A DNA stretch of 64,000 bases. Source: an uncultured Eubacteriales bacterium (lineage in GTDB: Bacteria; Bacillota; Clostridia; Christensenellales; Aristaeellaceae). Below the pieces are notes generated by a model. That model worked only from the letters and a program-made list of their open reading frames with translations. It was not told the origin of the DNA and searched no databases. Made by a program: the position numbers and the translations under genes. Below are positions 24,344 to 32,537 of this stretch, in pieces; within the stretch, counting starts at the first letter, position 1, and every line of letters begins with the position of its first letter. The stretch is taken from assembly GCA_900542445.1 (NCBI GenBank), contig UQNN01000001.1, positions 62,001 to 126,000 of the forward strand, written 5' to 3'.

Positions 24344-24371
24344 AAAAGCAGGGCGATTATCCCCTGCTTGA
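24344..24371 (-). terminator. Terminator of the hlyD-divIVA transcription unit
   Basis: Minus strand: AAGCAGGGG ATAAT CGCCCTGCTT followed by TTTCTG. Perfect 8-bp stem plus a wobble pair (24346-24353 with 24362-24369), just after the divIVA stop. Confidence 0.85.
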
Positions 24372-24378
24372 ATTGTTT

Positions 24379-24915
24379 TTACAGCAGACGCTTGATCTGC
24401 TCCATGGAAGCAGTCTGTGCGTCGGTAATCTTCTTGAGGGAATCGTAATACTCGGCGGTTTGCTTGCGCAGTGCGGCCAGTTGAGCAGTCAGATCGGCAA
24501 TCTTTGTCTGCGCATCCGAACGGATGGAAGCCGCATCCTGATTCGCTTTGTTGATAATCTCGGCAGCGCGAGTATCGGCAGCGGAGACAATTTCTTCATA
24601 TGCGCCCTTCGCTTTGCTGAGCACAAGCTCAAAGCTCTCGCTGGAATGACGGTCATTCTGTGCGGAAGCAGGCGCGACGGCAATCGGCGCAGCAATTTCG
24701 GGCTTGGACGACTGTTCTTTCTGAAGATCTGCACGGGCCTGATTCAATTCGGCAGTCAGCTGAGCAACCTGCTCTTTCAGCTTGTTGGTCTCAGCTTCTC
24801 GATTTTCCATTTCCTCCAGAATTTCGTCGAGAAAACTCTCAACCTCGTTGTTGTCATAGCCGTTTTTGACAACCTTAAATACTTTGTTGACGATTGTATC
24901 AAGCGTAATAGCCAT
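24379..24915 (-). CDS. divIVA: DivIVA domain protein
   Basis: 178 residues. The N-terminal lipid-binding block (1-50, ITLDTIVNKVFKVVKNGYDNNEVESFLDEILEEME) has the DivIVA curvature-sensing motif, followed by a long coiled coil (about 50-170). DivIVA marks poles and division sites. The central Ala/Pro-rich hinge (EIAAPIAVAPASAQ) is typical of clostridial forms. It is the last gene of the ylmE-sepF-ylmH-divIVA cluster, separated from DUF5665-lspA by a terminator. Confidence 0.92.
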   Translation of the reverse strand: MAITLDTIVNKVFKVVKNGYDNNEVESFLDEILEEMENREAETNKLKEQVAQLTAELNQARADLQKEQSSKPEIAAPIAVAPASAQNDRHSSESFELVLSKAKGAYEEIVSAADTRAAEIINKANQDAASIRSDAQTKIADLTAQLAALRKQTAEYYDSLKKITDAQTASMEQIKRLL

Positions 24916-24948
24916 TGGAGAAGCTCCTTTCAGCGTTTAGACGTTATT

Positions 24949-25689
24949 TTATTCGTATCGAAAAAAAGTAACTCCGATACGTTGCTTGCGTGTCAATCCC
25001 TCAATTTTTTGAAGTTTGATTCTGCCTTTACTGCGTACAGAAAGCATCGCGCCTTCTTCAACAGCCGTATCAACCCGATCACAGGGAAGATGATTGAGTT
25101 TGACCAACCCCGCACGGATCATATCGCCGGACTCGTTTCTTGACAGTCGATAAGCCGAAGCAACAACCGCGTCAAGCCGAAGCGAGCTGAGCGTATCATG
25201 AAAGCAACTCCCCCTCGGTTCTGGAATCCGGATCTCACCCGTTACGGGTTCAAAGCGAAGCGTCGCTTTTCCGGCGCTGTGCATGCCCTGCATGATGAAA
25301 TCGGCAGTTTGTGCCATGACAAACAGATAGATATCTGAATCTACTATGATAATATCGCCAATGGAGTCTCTTGTCAAGCCCAAAGCCATAAATGCGCCCA
25401 GAAGATCACGATGAGAAAGAGAACAGAATTTGGAAGAGAAACGGGAATGCAGGCAAACAAGCGGAAAATCACTCGAAGAAGCCTCTTCTCCCCATGGAAG
25501 AAAGCAGCCAATTTGACGTTCCGCCTGTTCATAGCCGCCCCAAACCGAAAAAGCTGCACCATGTTCGCGCGCAATCTGCTTTGCGGCGGCAACTTGAACA
25601 GGGTCCAGAAAACGCGTATAGCGCGCAATGCCTTTTTCACTGGCAAAGCGCGCTGCAAATTCAAGCGTGCGTTGATTCTCTTCCATCAT
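24949..25689 (-). CDS. ylmH: YlmH/RqcP2-like S4 RNA-binding protein
   Basis: 246 residues with an N-terminal YlmH-type domain (GIDDDIL-class), here 'ARYTRFLDPVQVAAAKQIA...WGGYEQAERQIGCFLP', a middle 'GDIIIVDSDIYLFV' and a C-terminal S4 domain (about 175-245, SSLRLDAVVASAYRLSRNESGDMIRAGLVKLN). YlmH (RqcP2) acts with RqcH on the ribosome quality-control complex in B. subtilis. A position between sepF and divIVA is normal. Starts MM; the first ATG has GGAGG-like sequence upstream in the sepF tail. Confidence 0.92.
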   Translation of the reverse strand: MMEENQRTLEFAARFASEKGIARYTRFLDPVQVAAAKQIAREHGAAFSVWGGYEQAERQIGCFLPWGEEASSSDFPLVCLHSRFSSKFCSLSHRDLLGAFMALGLTRDSIGDIIIVDSDIYLFVMAQTADFIMQGMHSAGKATLRFEPVTGEIRIPEPRGSCFHDTLSSLRLDAVVASAYRLSRNESGDMIRAGLVKLNHLPCDRVDTAVEEGAMLSVRSKGRIKLQKIEGLTRKQRIGVTFFRYE

Positions 25690-25694
25690 ATGAA

Positions 25695-26291
25695 TTACCG
25701 ATAACGCATACGGCTTGCAGCGTATACATCTTCTTCAATCACTTCGACATTCTCCGGCGCAAGCAGGTAGGACAAATGCGCGACTTTAAGCATACGCCCC
25801 TGAAGCGCAAAAGCTGCGCCGCTGAGCAAATCCACCACTCGTCCGCAATCCTTGGGATCGATATTCTCCAAATTGAGCAAAACGCTTTCTCCGCGCAGCA
25901 GATATTTGATGATTTCCCGACATTCTTCAATCTGGCGAACGTTGACAATTCTTTCGCAGTGCGTATACTGCAATTCCTCCGCGGCGCGCGGGTCCATTCG
26001 CGAATCGTGAATGACATTATTATGGCGGGTTTGACGTCGAACCGGGGGCTCCTCTTCCTCATCTTCTTCGTCATCTTCCGCTACGACAGCTCTGCGACGA
26101 GAAGAGGAAGCCTGTTTTTTATTTTTGCCAAACGGATTATTCAGGGAGAAACGAGACGGACGCTCTTCGTCTTCCTCCTCGTCCTCATCATCCTGCTCTT
26201 CGTCATCTTCCAGCTCATCTTCTTCGCGCTCTTCATCATTTTCTTTGGGCTTGAAACCGAGCTTTTCAGACAACGTTGTAAAAAAATTCAT
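25695..26291 (-). CDS. sepF: SepF cell-division protein
   Basis: 198 residues: a short N-terminal membrane-binding amphipathic segment (FFTTLSEKLGF), a very acidic linker (about 17-90, runs of D and E), and the C-terminal SepF core (about 110-195, IVNVRQIEECREIIKYLLRGESVLLNLENIDPKDCGRVVDLLSGAAFAL). SepF aligns FtsZ polymers and can replace FtsA. The acidic linker is long: B. subtilis SepF is about 150 residues. It overlaps ylmE by 4 bases. Confidence 0.94.
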   Translation of the reverse strand: MNFFTTLSEKLGFKPKENDEEREEDELEDDEEQDDEDEEEDEERPSRFSLNNPFGKNKKQASSSRRRAVVAEDDEEDEEEEPPVRRQTRHNNVIHDSRMDPRAAEELQYTHCERIVNVRQIEECREIIKYLLRGESVLLNLENIDPKDCGRVVDLLSGAAFALQGRMLKVAHLSYLLAPENVEVIEEDVYAASRMRYR

Positions 26292-27010
26292 GAATGCGTT
26301 TCCCCCTTGAGATCATTCTCTTGATAAGCACGCGCGCCAAAGATGGCCGAGCCTATACGGACATGTGTTGCGCCCTCTTGAGCAGCTAACTCATAATCAC
26401 CGGACATCCCCATTGAAAGCTCTTCAATCTTTGTATGAGCGATCGCTTCACATTGAAGCTGCTCATACAATCGGCGCATGTGCTTGAAATACGGACGCAA
26501 AGCATCTTCATCTCGTAAATCCGGCATCACAGCCATCAAACCTCGGATATCAAGGCCAGGCAAATCGGCAGCATATCGTGCGAAGGACATCAGGTTTTCC
26601 ACGGCAACGCCGCCCTTTTGAGGCTCGTTGCCGATATTGACCTGAATCAGTACCGGCATGCGAAGACCGTGCTGTTGCGCACGTTTGTCGATTTCCTGCG
26701 CCAGGGTCTCCCGATCCAGAGATTGAATCATAGCAACCTTGTCTATTATATATTTAACCTTGTTGATTTGCAACCGTCCAATGAGATCAATTTGAAAAGA
26801 CGCGTCCAGATAAGGAAGTTTTTCAAGTATTTCCTGCACACGATTTTCACCCAGATGCAGAATTCCGGACGCTTTTATCTCGTTGACACGGGGGGCGGCG
26901 ACAGTTTTGCTTACCGCGATAATTTCGGGTACACGCCCCCAACGCTCAAGCGCAGCAGTATCGAGCCGCCTGCGAATATCTGCAATCCGCATGCAAAGTT
27001 CTTGATCCAT
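26288..27010 (-). CDS. ylmE: YggS/PLPBP family pyridoxal phosphate homeostasis protein (YlmE)
   Basis: 240 residues with an alanine racemase-like TIM barrel. The PLP-binding Lys is in EIIAVSKTV (about 30-38), HLGENRVQEI follows, then DLIGRLQ, SLDRETLAQEI, ELSMGMSGDYELA and RIGSAIFG. The family binds PLP without a known reaction and buffers PLP supply. Start at 27010 because AAGGAGG stands before ATG; the frame continues upstream by chance. Second gene after hlyD. Confidence 0.94.
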   Translation of the reverse strand: MDQELCMRIADIRRRLDTAALERWGRVPEIIAVSKTVAAPRVNEIKASGILHLGENRVQEILEKLPYLDASFQIDLIGRLQINKVKYIIDKVAMIQSLDRETLAQEIDKRAQQHGLRMPVLIQVNIGNEPQKGGVAVENLMSFARYAADLPGLDIRGLMAVMPDLRDEDALRPYFKHMRRLYEQLQCEAIAHTKIEELSMGMSGDYELAAQEGATHVRIGSAIFGARAYQENDLKGETHS

Positions 27011-27027
27011 TGTATATCCTCCTTGCA

Positions 27028-28254
27028 TCAGAAAAGCAGGATGTTTTGCCCGTCTATCAACGGCGAATTTGCCAGTACCGGTCGAACAAACGCCGTATCC
27101 GCATCCGGATACGAAATGACGGTCACTTCGACAAACGTCTGCGCACCGCCCTCGGCAACAACAACGCCGATCATATTGTTCATTGTATACAGCGCATTGA
27201 TAGGTACGCTGAAACCAGTTATGAAATCGCCCACGGTTGCGCCGCACGTGCGAATATTCAGCACGGGCTCCACACTTTGGCCGACACGCATGCGGAGCAG
27301 CAAATCGCTTCCGATTCTTGTGAAGGAAACGACCTGCGCCGGAATGATATAATCGTCAAATCCTGTCAGCTGCATTTGATAGGTTTCTCCGACAACAGGG
27401 TTCCAATCTCGATCCTGGCATATAAACAACGCATACCATTCCTCTTCCATAACGGTGCGGAAAATCGGATCGCTGCCGCGAGAAACGGTGGATTGTTCCG
27501 GCGCAGCTCCGCGAATGACTGCGCGCACATCGCTGGGGGTCAGCGTACTGTATGTAGAAGAATTGACGCTGTTTTCATAGCCGTCCGTATAAAAACTGAC
27601 AAGACAGTCTTCCGAGGCCGTATAAGTGGTCGTCCAGCTTTCAATTTTTTTGAGCTGGTCATTTTCAACTTTATACAATTCAGAGAGCGTTTGATCATCT
27701 GGATATTTCTGCTTTAAATAGTTTTTTCGGACGGTCAGCGAGCTGCTCAGCTGCTTTTCGAGATTGCTTAAACTGCCGACGCCGCGTCCCTGCACCAATG
27801 TGCGAACCTGCTGCGCCAAATTGGAAATTTCCTCGTTTTCGCTGTCCAGCGCCGCATCCACATACGAGCTGAATACTGTGCTGACATGATAAGATTGAAT
27901 TTCCTGACGATACGTTTGCAAACGATTGATTTCAGTCTGGTTGTAACCTGACGAATACACTTTGCAGATTACGCCGGAGCGACTGACATGACTGCCCTCT
28001 GCGGCAACGAAATCAATGCTGGTCTTGTTTTCCGTTTCATAAAGGCGTTCGTTTCGAGCGATAACGACCGTACCTGAGTACGAATTGCCCATCGTTCTGG
28101 CAACCGCCTTTGCCGTCGTTGCATTGGATTTGAACACGCCCCGCAGTTGCCAGAACGCAACGCCTCCAACGACAGCCACAATCAGAATCAGAATAATGGG
28201 TGCAAGAATGAGACGCCGATTATTCTTTTTCTTTTTTTTCTTCTTGGTGCTCAT
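27028..28254 (-). CDS. HlyD-family-like periplasmic/extracellular adaptor protein
   Basis: 408 residues. A lysine-rich cytoplasmic start (KKKKKKKNNRR), one membrane helix (about 15-37), then a region with the lipoyl/barrel style of membrane-fusion proteins (SIDFVAAEGSHVSRSGVICKV at about 75-95) and a helical hairpin (about 100-215). The C-terminal barrel holds FCQDRDWNPVVGETYQM and VPINALYT. Clostridia often carry such a protein upstream of ylmE-sepF; no efflux partner is nearby. It heads the division cluster. Confidence 0.7.
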   Translation of the reverse strand: MSTKKKKKKKNNRRLILAPIILILIVAVVGGVAFWQLRGVFKSNATTAKAVARTMGNSYSGTVVIARNERLYETENKTSIDFVAAEGSHVSRSGVICKVYSSGYNQTEINRLQTYRQEIQSYHVSTVFSSYVDAALDSENEEISNLAQQVRTLVQGRGVGSLSNLEKQLSSSLTVRKNYLKQKYPDDQTLSELYKVENDQLKKIESWTTTYTASEDCLVSFYTDGYENSVNSSTYSTLTPSDVRAVIRGAAPEQSTVSRGSDPIFRTVMEEEWYALFICQDRDWNPVVGETYQMQLTGFDDYIIPAQVVSFTRIGSDLLLRMRVGQSVEPVLNIRTCGATVGDFITGFSVPINALYTMNNMIGVVVAEGGAQTFVEVTVISYPDADTAFVRPVLANSPLIDGQNILLF

Positions 28255-28276
28255 GCTGTGATACGCTCGCCCCTTT

Positions 28277-29257
28277 TTACGCTTCGTCGTTCACAGGCGT
28301 GGTTTCCATCACCCAAATAGCGCTTTTCTGACCGCTCAGCGTGAGCGGATACCGTCCGAGAACACGGACGCCCTGCGTTTTGCGCAGCGTGCTTTCTGCA
28401 TGAGCAAGCGCGGCAATCACAACGATACGGCCTTCCGGTTCAAGTACGCGGCGCGCTTCAAACAGCGCGTTTCGCAAATCGCTTTCCAATCTTTCCGTCT
28501 TTTCGGCTTTAACCGGAAGATACATAAGCACGGCGCTTTGACTGGAATCTGCCAAATCCGTATAGCCGCTGGAGCCCTCATAAGCGCGCGTACCGCTGAC
28601 TTTACTTTCAATCAGGCGAGCCGTTGCGCGATCCGGACAGATACAGGTCAGAGCGCGCACGCCGGAAGCTTTGACCGCTGCGGGCAGCGCGCTGCCCGTG
28701 CATGCCAGAATAGCCGCATTCTTTGCGCCGCAATGCGCAAGGAATGCCGAAACTGCGCAGACGTCTGAGCGGAGCTGACCTTCCTGTTTGGGCGAACGTT
28801 TGCCGAGCCGCCACAGGAAATAGGAGGCTTCCGGACGGCAAAGCACCCACAACTCCACCTCCGGGCGTTCACGGTACGTGTGCATGCCGGTATGCTCACA
28901 GATTGCAGTTTCCAACATGTCTACATAGCGCATATTCGCACTGACCAGATGATCATCCTGCGCGGTCACAATGCGAAATTTTTTCCCCTGCGTCTCTTCG
29001 TATGGGAAACGGTCGAGCCATCCGCCGGTAGCGAGCAGACGGCGCACTGCATCGTTGACGTTAGCCATCGGCTTCATCTGAAAAAGCACCTGAAACGTCT
29101 GATGCACATAAGGAAGCGCAGGCTCGCGGACACTGCGATACAGCGCCGCACCGCTGAGTACGCGTTCGACGGCGACGCCGCCTTCTTTGTGCAGCATAGC
29201 TTCAATAGGCTTTTCAAGCCCCTCAACAAACGTGGAAAAATACAATTTTTTCATCAA
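28277..29257 (-). CDS. THUMP/RlmL-like methyltransferase-fold protein, degenerate catalytic motif
   Basis: 326 residues. N-terminal 'YFSTFVEGLEKPIEAMLHKEG' and 'RPEVELWVLCRPEASYFLWRLGKR' (about 125-150) match the THUMP-type RNA-binding region of RlmL/Trm11-like proteins. In the C-terminal half the motif I region appears as 'AAILACTGSALPAAVKASG', but the motif IV D/N-P-P-Y/F that holds the target base is replaced by 'VLMYLPVKAEK'. It is thus probably a non-enzymatic or altered relative; that is inference. Stop is 22 bases from hlyD. Weak family recognition: the assignment rests on motif style, not a search. Confidence 0.5.
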   Translation of the reverse strand: MMKKLYFSTFVEGLEKPIEAMLHKEGGVAVERVLSGAALYRSVREPALPYVHQTFQVLFQMKPMANVNDAVRRLLATGGWLDRFPYEETQGKKFRIVTAQDDHLVSANMRYVDMLETAICEHTGMHTYRERPEVELWVLCRPEASYFLWRLGKRSPKQEGQLRSDVCAVSAFLAHCGAKNAAILACTGSALPAAVKASGVRALTCICPDRATARLIESKVSGTRAYEGSSGYTDLADSSQSAVLMYLPVKAEKTERLESDLRNALFEARRVLEPEGRIVVIAALAHAESTLRKTQGVRVLGRYPLTLSGQKSAIWVMETTPVNDEA

Positions 29258-29289
29258 TAATCCCCTATATCCTTTGATAAACCGACAGT

Positions 29290-29805
29290 TTACGCGCGCA
29301 GAATGTCCTTTTGAAAATCAAATAGCATTCTGTAATACGCATCGCCGTAATTATACATGCTGCCCTCTGAAACCATCTGCATCAACCGTTGGGGCGGACA
29401 CCAGCGCACAGCGCTGACTTCTTCCTTCTGAAGCGTGAAATCATCTTCAGCCCAGTTGGTTTTGACAGCGTAGACATAACAATAGGAATTAGAACGACGA
29501 AGTCTGGAGACAAAGAGCATGTCTGCTTTGGAAGCGGCATAGCCCAATTCTTCCCGCAACTCACGTCTCGCGGCGGTCAACGGTTCTTCGCCGCTGACTG
29601 CCGAGCCGCCCGTTACAGCCCAAATGCCCGGCTTCCATTGAACGCCCATGGAACGGCGCTGAATCAGCAGTTCGCCCTTATCGTTCATCGGCCAGATATG
29701 TACGCCGATGTGATAGAAGCCGACGGGAATCGCTTCGCCGCGAATCATGGTCTTTCCGGTTTTTTCCCCTTGCGCGTCATAAAGATCCCAGATTTCAACG
29801 TTCAT
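29290..29805 (-). CDS. Nudix hydrolase (isopentenyl-diphosphate isomerase-like clade)
   Basis: 171 residues. The Nudix box is intact: GGSAVSGEEPLTAARRELREELG (about 71-93). The N terminus 'VEIWDLYDAQGEKTGKT' and 'HIGVHIWPMNDKGELLIQRRS' resemble the IPP-isomerase-like or ADP-ribose-type YfcD family. A substrate cannot be fixed. The start at 29805 overlaps the aroK stop by 11 bases, giving translational coupling. Confidence 0.85.
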   Translation of the reverse strand: MNVEIWDLYDAQGEKTGKTMIRGEAIPVGFYHIGVHIWPMNDKGELLIQRRSMGVQWKPGIWAVTGGSAVSGEEPLTAARRELREELGYAASKADMLFVSRLRRSNSYCYVYAVKTNWAEDDFTLQKEEVSAVRWCPPQRLMQMVSEGSMYNYGDAYYRMLFDFQKDILRA

Positions 29806-30316
29806 CGTTTGCCTCCAAACGATCGGACAGTTGATCGGCCAAATCGAGCACAGTTTTTTCGACGTCGCCTTTTTCGGCATCGAAAACATAATCCGCTTCC
29901 GCTTCATACAACGGGATTCGCTCGTCGTACAAGCTGTGCAAAGTCTGTCCCTTTTTAAGCGTAACGCCGCGTGTGGCCAGATTAGAGAGCCGACGTTCAA
30001 TCTCTTCGTAAGGCAGACGAATGTAGACAACCAGACCGTTTTCATGCAGATGGCGCATGGCTTTTTTTCCATAGACTACGCTGCCGCCGGTTGCGATGAC
30101 CGTATTGTTGTATTCAAGACCGCAGATGCAGTCTTCTTCGATCTTTAAGAAAGCGTCGTTGCCGACGGCATCGATTATGGTTTGAAGCTTTTTCCCCTGC
30201 TCCTCTTGCAAAACAATGTCTGTATCTACAAAATCCATGTGAAGAGCTGATGCCAGCAATGCGCCGACAGTGCTTTTGCCGCAGCCCGGCATACCGATCA
30301 AAACAATATTAGCCAT
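29795..30316 (-). CDS. aroK: Shikimate kinase
   Basis: 173-residue P-loop kinase phosphorylating shikimate on its 3-OH. Walker A GMPGCGKST (8-16), DTDIVL with the shikimate-binding Asp, then GGSVVYGKKAM and the lid (LATRGVTLKKG). Own promoter at about 30349-30377. aroE is elsewhere (14.6 kb), so the pathway is scattered. Confidence 0.95.
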   Translation of the reverse strand: MANIVLIGMPGCGKSTVGALLASALHMDFVDTDIVLQEEQGKKLQTIIDAVGNDAFLKIEEDCICGLEYNNTVIATGGSVVYGKKAMRHLHENGLVVYIRLPYEEIERRLSNLATRGVTLKKGQTLHSLYDERIPLYEAEADYVFDAEKGDVEKTVLDLADQLSDRLEANDER

Positions 30317-30348
30317 CGTATCCTTCTCTCTACAAAAAATCCCTTTTT

Positions 30349-30377
30349 ATTTTATCCCGAAAACAGCCTTTTTTCAA
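30349..30377 (-). promoter_or_regulatory. Promoter of aroK
   Basis: TTGAAA, 17-base spacer, TAAAAT on the minus strand, about 35 bases upstream of the aroK ATG. Confidence 0.6.
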
Positions 30378-30457
30378 GGGAAAAACCTATTTTTATAAAA
30401 AAACAGAGGCTTTTTCCTCCACGAGAAAATTTTTTTGTGGAAAACGTCAATCAGGCA

Positions 30458-30493
30458 TTGCATAATATGCAGAAATAGCGTATAATCATACGC
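30458..30493 (+). promoter_or_regulatory. argF promoter with candidate ARG box and second palindrome
   Basis: TTGCAT (30458-30463), 17-base spacer, TATAAT (30481-30486). Overlapping the -35 box is TGCATAATATGCA (30459-30471), a near-perfect palindrome resembling half of an ArgR (ARG) box. Overlapping the -10 is GCGTAT AATC ATACGC (30478-30493). Arginine repression by ArgR is common for argF; no argR is in this window. Confidence 0.6.
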
Positions 30494-30519
30494 AATCACA
30501 AACAAGGGAGGATATCGAT

Positions 30520-31488
30520 ATGGATTTGGCGCTGTACAAGGCGGCTCAGCCTTTTTCTCAAAAACATCTGCTCACGCTTCAGGACTGGAGCGAGGACGAG
30601 ATTCTTCAATGCCTTTCTTTAGCGGTAAAACTCAAGACGATGCAAAAAAGCGGACAGAAGCAGACCTGTCTGGCAGGAAAGACGCTTGCAATGATTTTTG
30701 CAAAATCGTCTACGCGCACACGTGTTTCTTTTGAAGTGGGCACAACGCAGTTGGGTGGAAACGCCCTGTTTCTTTCCACGCATGACATTCAGATTGGACG
30801 GGGTGAGCCGATCTGCGATACGGTGCAGGTGCTTTCCCGCATGGTAGACGGCATCATGATCCGCACGTTTAAGCAGAGCGATTTGGAGGAACTGGCGAAG
30901 TTTGGTTCGATCCCGATTATCAACGGCCTTACGGATGAATTCCATCCCTGTCAGGTTTTGGCGGATTTGCTGACGATTTATGAAAAGAAAGGAACTTTTA
31001 AGGGATTGAAGCTCGCATTTGTCGGCGACGGCAACAATATGGCGCATTCTCTGATGATTGGTTGTTCCAAACTCGGCATGGACGTCGCCATTGCCAGCCC
31101 GGACGGCTACAAGCCTAACCCCATTTACACGGCATGGGCTGTTGAAAACGCCGCCGCATGTGGAAGCAAGGTGACGGTTTGCACGGACCCGCTGGAAGCT
31201 TGCAAGGATGCCGATGTGCTTTATACGGATGTTTGGGCCAGTATGGGACAGGAGAGCGAAGCCGAAAAACGCAAACAGGCGTTTGCGGGCTATCAGATCA
31301 ATGCCAATTGTCTGAAAGTGGCTCACGAAGACAGCATTTTCCTGCATTGCCTGCCGGCACATCGTGGCGAAGAAGTAACGGCAGAAGTGATCGACGGCAG
31401 TCACAGCGTTATTTTCAACGAAGCGGAAAATCGTTTGCATGCCCAGAAAGCCGTCATGGCGCTGCTCATGGGCGGCGGACACGTATAA
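30520..31488 (+). CDS. argF: Ornithine carbamoyltransferase
   Basis: A 322-residue enzyme making citrulline from ornithine and carbamoyl phosphate in arginine synthesis (or degradation). Seen: carbamoyl-phosphate loop SSTRTRVSFE (about 60-69), FHPCQVL (about 145-151), FVGDGNNMAHS (ornithine-side) and HCLPAHRGEEV near the C terminus. GGGAGG precedes the ATG. Isolated from other arg genes. Length is normal (310-340). Confidence 0.97.
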   Translation: MDLALYKAAQPFSQKHLLTLQDWSEDEILQCLSLAVKLKTMQKSGQKQTCLAGKTLAMIFAKSSTRTRVSFEVGTTQLGGNALFLSTHDIQIGRGEPICDTVQVLSRMVDGIMIRTFKQSDLEELAKFGSIPIINGLTDEFHPCQVLADLLTIYEKKGTFKGLKLAFVGDGNNMAHSLMIGCSKLGMDVAIASPDGYKPNPIYTAWAVENAAACGSKVTVCTDPLEACKDADVLYTDVWASMGQESEAEKRKQAFAGYQINANCLKVAHEDSIFLHCLPAHRGEEVTAEVIDGSHSVIFNEAENRLHAQKAVMALLMGGGHV

Positions 31489-31495
31489 TTTCTGC

Positions 31496-31524
31496 TTGAC
31501 AGTTTAATCGTGTGCGTTTATAAT
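31496..31524 (+). promoter_or_regulatory. Consensus promoter of the TPP riboswitch-thiT unit
   Basis: TTGACA (31496-31501), 17-base spacer, TATAAT (31519-31524). Both hexamers are perfect; it begins just 8 bases after the argF stop. Confidence 0.9.
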
Positions 31525-31545
31525 ATGTCTGACAATTCAAAAGAC

Positions 31546-31685
31546 CGCTGGGGGCGCGCAATGCTGAGATGGCTTTAGAGCCGGTCCCTTTGAACCTGTG
31601 TAGTTAATCCTACCGTAGGGAAGCGACGAGCTTGATTTGAATATCAAAGCCGCAATCCTGTGTAGGGAGTGCGGCTTTTTTGCGG
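31546..31685 (+). promoter_or_regulatory. TPP (thi-box) riboswitch with terminator, controls thiT
   Basis: Hallmarks in order: GGGGGCGCG, ATGCTGAGAT, GAACCTG, TTAATCC and CGTAGGGAAGCG; P1 closes CGCT (31546-31549) with AGCG (31622-31625). An intrinsic terminator follows: AAGCCGCA (31647-31654) pairs with TGCGGCTT (31670-31677) and runs into TTTTT. Binding of thiamine pyrophosphate is expected to stop transcription before thiT. Confidence 0.95.
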
Positions 31686-31724
31686 CCTTACGAATTGGAA
31701 GCATTATAAAAGGGGGTTCCCATC

Positions 31725-32360
31725 ATGTTTTCTGAATTTGCCGAGGTTTCCTCTGCTACTTGGGGCGTCATTGTCGCGTTGCTGCTGGTCGGCGTCGTGG
31801 TGTTTGCCGTTTCCAAGGACAAGAAGCGCTGGACGGCGCGTATGCTGGCCAATGGCGCTCTGTGCATTGCACTTTCTACGGTGCTTTCCTTTATCACGCT
31901 GTATAAAATGCCTCAAGGTGGTTCCATCACCCTGGCAAGCATGCTGCCGATGTTCCTTTTCGCCTATGCTTATGGCGTAGGCCCCGGCATGCTGGTTGGC
32001 GCAGCCTATGGTTTTGTGCAGTTCCTTCAGGGCGGTTTGTATTTCGTTCATCCTGTGGAGCTACTGCTTGATTATCCGTTGGCTTTTGCCATGCTGGGTC
32101 TGGCGGGTCTTTCCAACAAGTTCTCCGACCAGTGGGGCATGATTCCCGGCATCATCCTCGGTACTTTTGGCCGTTTCGTCTGTGCGTTCCTGTCTGGATT
32201 GATTTTCTTTGGCATGTATGCGCCGGAGGGACAGAATGTAGTGATTTACTCGATGGTGTACAACGGCCTTTACCTTGTTCCGGAAGCGATCATCTGCATC
32301 GTGCTGGCGATGATTCCGCAGATTCGTCAGCTGGCCAAGCGTTTGGCGCTTCAGGATTGA
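31725..32360 (+). CDS. thiT: Thiamine transporter ThiT (ECF S-component)
   Basis: 211 residues with six membrane segments, the standard S-component fold. It binds thiamine and needs the shared EcfA/A'/T energy module, not present in this window. The segment AYGVGPGMLVGAAYGFVQFLQGGLYFVHPVELLLDYPLAF (about 85-124) is typical. Upstream is a TPP riboswitch, which supports the substrate. AAGGGGG precedes the ATG. It is slightly longer at the N terminus than other ThiT. Confidence 0.92.
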   Translation: MFSEFAEVSSATWGVIVALLLVGVVVFAVSKDKKRWTARMLANGALCIALSTVLSFITLYKMPQGGSITLASMLPMFLFAYAYGVGPGMLVGAAYGFVQFLQGGLYFVHPVELLLDYPLAFAMLGLAGLSNKFSDQWGMIPGIILGTFGRFVCAFLSGLIFFGMYAPEGQNVVIYSMVYNGLYLVPEAIICIVLAMIPQIRQLAKRLALQD

Positions 32361-32378
32361 TTCAACGCCTTCCTATGT

Positions 32379-32412
32379 TCCCCCTTTACTCAGTCGGTAA
32401 AGGGGATTTTTT
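32379..32412 (+). terminator. Terminator of thiT
   Basis: CCCCTTTAC (32381-32389) pairs with GTAAAGGGG (32397-32405); followed by ATTTTTTTG. Confidence 0.9.
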
Positions 32413-32471
32413 TGTACGTTTTTTCTGCATAAATGCGACATGGTAGTTTTCTGTCTCTTAAACCGGGTCAG

Positions 32472-32500
32472 TTGTACATCCTTTTCCCCTGTGTTATAAT
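32472..32500 (+). promoter_or_regulatory. Promoter of the S-component-like gene
   Basis: TTGTAC (32472-32477), 17-base spacer, TATAAT (32495-32500). Confidence 0.75.
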
Positions 32501-32537
32501 GAAATCAAATTGATGTGAAAAAAGAGGGATGATCAAG

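Noticed and set aside
26125..26310. Serine-rich ORF on the plus strand
   Set aside because: It is the complement of the acidic (Asp/Glu-rich) linker of sepF, so its Ser run is a by-product of the GAA/GAC codons.
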